DNA of 7,605 nucleotides, taken from Bacillota bacterium. GTDB lineage: Bacteria > Bacillota_I > Bacilli_A > ML615J-28 > CAG-698. Positions within the stretch are counted from its first letter, which is position 1. Each line of letters opens with the position of its first letter. The stretch covers positions 1 through 7,605 of the forward strand of contig JAEZSA010000046.1 in assembly GCA_023422115.1 (NCBI GenBank). The letters are read 5' to 3'. The notes under the pieces are model-generated. The model saw only the letters and a list, made by a program, of their open reading frames with translations, was not told where the DNA came from and searched no databases. Both the position numbers and the translations under genes were made by a program. Shown here in pieces: positions 6,200-7,605 of the stretch.

Positions 6200-6456
6200 G
6201 AGGGAAGTAAAATGAAAAATTTTCATGAAATAATAGAGTGTTAACACATAAAAAAATAGTTAAAAAATTTTTTCATAAATGGCTTTATTTATCCTTTTTT
6301 TATGAAACAATGCAATTAAAACGAAGAAAAACCATTGAAATTTATCTCTTGCTAGCCTTTTGTGCTTTTTACCTATAATTCATCATCTTCTCCTAAAGAG
6401 CAGTTAAAAGCCATTTTTCTTTCATTCAATTATAATTGAAAACCCCTATATTTTAT
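6200..6456. other. Gene-free, palindrome-rich intergenic stretch
   Basis: I find no convincing gene here; the longest frames with an ATG are about 10-13 codons. The stretch is very AT-rich. It holds several perfect or near-perfect inverted repeats: ATGAAA/TTTCAT (6212-6226), TTTCATGAAA (6221-6230), GTGTTAACAC (6238-6247), and A6T6 (6262-6273). A 10-bp inverted repeat, AAATGGCTTT (6277-6286) with AAAGCCATTT (6407-6416), brackets 120 nt and is followed by more T on the + strand. It lies between a minus-strand and a plus-strand promoter. It may be a divergent regulatory region, an unrecognised RNA, or decayed sequence. Confidence 0.5.
6425..6440. repeat. 16-bp perfect palindrome upstream of the folT promoter
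   Basis: TTCAATTATAATTGAA is its own reverse complement and ends 16 bp before the -35 hexamer of the folT promoter. The position suits an activator site or a boundary element. AT-rich palindromes also arise by chance, so a functional role is only possible. Confidence 0.4.
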
Positions 6457-6485
6457 TTGACTAATGATCAACGATATCATATAAT
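6457..6485 (+). promoter_or_regulatory. Sigma-A-type promoter for the riboswitch-folT transcript
   Basis: TTGACT (6457-6462) and a perfect TATAAT (6480-6485) are separated by 17 bp, close to consensus. Initiation is expected around 6490-6494, so the transcript would begin almost exactly at the first helix of the riboswitch. Confidence 0.88.
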
Positions 6486-6487
6486 TA

Positions 6488-6583
6488 CTTTACAGAGTAA
6501 TCAGTAAGCGTTAAGTGCTTCATCATGGGAGTATGGTGGGGACGAACACTTTTGTGGCGGTTTACTGGTGCATCCGCTGAAAG
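6488..6583 (+). ncRNA. Tetrahydrofolate (THF) riboswitch aptamer
   Basis: This leader matches the THF riboswitch class that precedes folate transporter genes in Firmicutes. P1 can form from CTTT-A-CAG (6488-6495) with CTGAAAG (6577-6583). P2 pairs CAGTAAGC (6502-6509) with the complementary 6560-6567. The conserved GCGTTAAGTG (6508-6517) and GACGAACAC (6541-6549) are present. P3 pairs AAGTG (6513-6517) with CACTT (6547-6551) and continues as a 9-bp stem (6518-6526 with 6533-6541) capped by GGGAGT. That loop can contact the conserved GTGCATCCGCT strand (6568-6578) through GGA-TCC, as in the family pseudoknot. The downstream gene is a FolT-like S component, as expected. The assignment rests on remembered consensus, without a covariance-model search. 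Confidence 0.88.
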
Positions 6584-6613
6584 AAAATAATGCGGATCTC
6601 TACTATGGAGGTC
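6572..6613 (+). promoter_or_regulatory. Translational expression platform of the THF riboswitch
   Basis: Two exclusive hairpins are visible. GATCTC (6595-6600) can pair with GAGGTC (6608-6613), burying the GGAGG ribosome binding site (6607-6611). Alternatively ATCCGC (6572-6577), part of the conserved aptamer strand, can pair with GCGGAT (6592-6597), which takes GAT away from the sequestering stem and frees the site. Ligand binding would hold ATCCGC in the aptamer, favour the sequestering stem and switch translation off. No terminator is seen before the gene, so control should be at translation initiation. Confidence 0.65.
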
Positions 6614-6618
6614 TTTTT

Positions 6619-7191
6619 ATGAAGAAAAAAATGGTGTTTCAGATTACGTTTTGTGCGATAATGGCAGCATTATCGATTGTTTTGGAGCGATTTGTTAGTA
6701 TTGATGTTGGTATGAGAATAAAATTAACTTTTTATGGCTTGCCACTGATGATTGTTGGAATCATGTTTGGTCCTAAATTAGGTTTTACTACTGGATTAGT
6801 AGCAGGAATTGTCTTACAACTGACAAGTCCCTATGGAATTAGTCTTACAAGTCCTTTTTGGGCTCTTGCTCCTATTGCTTGGGGTGGAATAAGTGGACTA
6901 CTTTACAAAGCATTTTCTAAGAAAAATGGATATGGGATTCTCTTTATTGTAGTCCTTACTACTTCTTTAAGTGCCAATTTATTAAACACATTGGCGATGT
7001 TTATGGAAACAGTCTTAATTGCCGATCCTTATTATACTATCGCTGCTATCTTAGTGGATTGGCCGATTCGATTATTATCAATGGCTGTTTTAGTGGTTCC
7101 TTACATCCTTCTTATTAGGATTGTGATAAGCAATCTCAGTTTTATAAATCAAAATCAAAATAGAAATGATCCCCAAGAAGATAATCAGTAA
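6619..7191 (+). CDS. folT: FolT-like ECF transporter S component, folate uptake
   Basis: S components are small membrane proteins that bind a vitamin and dock onto the shared EcfA-EcfA'-EcfT energising module. This 190-residue protein is mostly hydrophobic, with about six predicted spans. It has an AxxxA pattern in the first helix (Ala13, Ala17) of the kind used to contact EcfT. The GMRIKLTFYGLPL segment (31-43) followed by GIMFGPKLG (47-55) resembles folate-family S components. The C-terminal tail is hydrophilic and Asn/Gln-rich. Start choice: GGAGG (6607-6611) lies 7 nt before ATG 6619; an in-frame GTG at 6568 falls inside conserved riboswitch sequence and is rejected. Folate specificity is inferred mainly from the THF riboswitch upstream. 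The ECF module genes are not in the window. The gene has its own promoter and terminator. Confidence 0.88.
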   Translation: MKKKMVFQITFCAIMAALSIVLERFVSIDVGMRIKLTFYGLPLMIVGIMFGPKLGFTTGLVAGIVLQLTSPYGISLTSPFWALAPIAWGGISGLLYKAFSKKNGYGILFIVVLTTSLSANLLNTLAMFMETVLIADPYYTIAAILVDWPIRLLSMAVLVVPYILLIRIVISNLSFINQNQNRNDPQEDNQ

Positions 7192-7211
7192 GAACTGAAT
7201 TATCTTTTTTT
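7178..7211 (+). terminator. Rho-independent terminator of folT, overlapping its last codons
   Basis: AAGATAAT-CAGT (7178-7189) pairs with ACTG (7194-7197) and ATTATCTT (7199-7206), with one bulged A at 7198 and a 4-nt loop, then T to 7211. The folT stop TAA (7189-7191) lies at the stem-loop junction, so the final codons form the 5' arm. Confidence 0.88.
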
Positions 7212-7243
7212 AATGAATACGTTTTATTTACTATGTGTTTTTG

Positions 7244-7272
7244 TTGAAAAAGAATGAAAATAAGTATATAAT
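7244..7272 (+). promoter_or_regulatory. Sigma-A-type promoter for gpmI
   Basis: TTGAAA (7244-7249) and a perfect TATAAT (7267-7272) are 17 bp apart. Initiation is expected near 7279, leaving a short leader that contains AAGGAG (7284-7289), 7 nt before the gpmI ATG. Confidence 0.85.
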
Positions 7273-7296
7273 ATATAAAGTAGAAGGAGTATCAAT

Positions 7297-7605
7297 ATGA
7301 AAAGAAATTTAGTAATGCTGGCAATCATGGATGGCTTTGGTCTCAGCAATGAAACACGAGGAAACGCTATTTATGCAGCTAAAAAACCAAATTTAGATTA
7401 TTTGCTAGCAACTTATCCCAACACCACAATTGGTGCTAGCGGTGAGGATGTTGGTCTTCCCGATGGGCAAATGGGAAATAGCGAAGTAGGACATATTAAT
7501 TTAGGGGCAGGAAGGATTGTTTATCAATCACTGACCAGAGTTAATATTAGTGTTCGCAGTGATGAATTAATAAAAAAGCCCGCCATTCAAAAAGCAATTC
7601 AAAAT
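7297..7605 (+). CDS. gpmI: GpmI, cofactor-independent phosphoglycerate mutase (5' part, truncated by window edge)
   Basis: GpmI interconverts 3- and 2-phosphoglycerate in glycolysis, using two manganese ions and a phosphoserine intermediate. Only the first 103 codons are present, out of about 510 in the family. The start of the phosphatase domain is clear: LAIMDGFG (8-15) with metal-binding Asp12, then GNAIYAAKKPNLD (22-34), and GLPDGQMGNSEVGHINLGAG (53-72). Ser62 in NSEVGH is the phosphorylated catalytic serine, at the same number as in the Geobacillus enzyme. The following residues, RIVYQSLTRVN, are also typical. The frame is open to the window end with no sign of damage. It has its own promoter. 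Glycolytic neighbours such as tpiA, pgk or eno may follow outside the window, but this cannot be seen. Confidence 0.97.
   Translation, partial: MKRNLVMLAIMDGFGLSNETRGNAIYAAKKPNLDYLLATYPNTTIGASGEDVGLPDGQMGNSEVGHINLGAGRIVYQSLTRVNISVRSDELIKKPAIQKAIQN

Noticed and set aside
6212..6244. 10-codon ORF after a purine-rich AGAGGGA
   Set aside because: It is too short and ends at once at TAA; there is no terminator or other evidence.
6373..6414. 13-codon minus-strand ORF starting MAFNCSL
   Set aside because: It has no ribosome binding site; the frame continues with mixed residues past two TAG codons, which could be a gene remnant but is too weak to call.
6568..6618. GTG start adding 17 codons to folT
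   Set aside because: The GTG is part of the conserved riboswitch strand and the extension is hydrophilic; GGAGG points to ATG 6619.

Overview
This is a 7.6-kb, AT-rich window with short intergenic gaps, strong AGGAGG-type ribosome binding sites and sigma-A-like promoters. It looks like a low-GC Firmicutes-type chromosome. The gene content (queA, tgt, lgt and an ftsZ with no adjacent ftsA) would fit a lineage on the Bacilli/Mollicutes side such as Acholeplasma, Haloplasma, Izemoplasma or Erysipelotrichia relatives; this placement is inference. UGA terminates ruvB and Trp codons are UGG, so the standard code applies and a Mycoplasma/Spiroplasma-type code is unlikely.

Region 1 (1-3687, + strand) is a tightly packed run. 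It holds the 3' part of ruvB (Holliday-junction helicase), queA and tgt (two steps of tRNA queuosine synthesis) and an unrecognised lipoprotein gene. ruvB and queA overlap by ATGA, queA and tgt are 10 bp apart, and the lipoprotein gene starts one base after the tgt stop. The ruvB-queA-tgt order is common in Firmicutes, where yajC and secDF often follow; here a lipoprotein takes that place.

Region 2 (3688-5960, + strand) holds lgt, which makes the lipid modification the upstream lipoprotein would need, and then ftsZ. Each has its own extended -10 promoter. ftsZ appears monocistronic and ends at a textbook terminator.

Region 3 (5961-6490) is mostly non-coding. It contains a minus-strand 45-codon lysine-rich ORF with its own promoter, ribosome binding site and two terminator hairpins, convergent to ftsZ. 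A gene-free, palindrome-rich stretch of about 250 bp follows.

Region 4 (6425-7211, + strand) is a folate-uptake unit: a consensus promoter, a tetrahydrofolate riboswitch with a readable translational expression platform, a folT-like ECF transporter S component and a terminator. The window ends inside gpmI (glycolysis), which has its own promoter.

Most of the window is conserved housekeeping sequence. The least explained parts are the 45-aa minus-strand ORF, the palindrome-rich gap beside it, and the lipoprotein between tgt and lgt. I see no CRISPR array, insertion sequence, tRNA, rRNA or obvious defence system.
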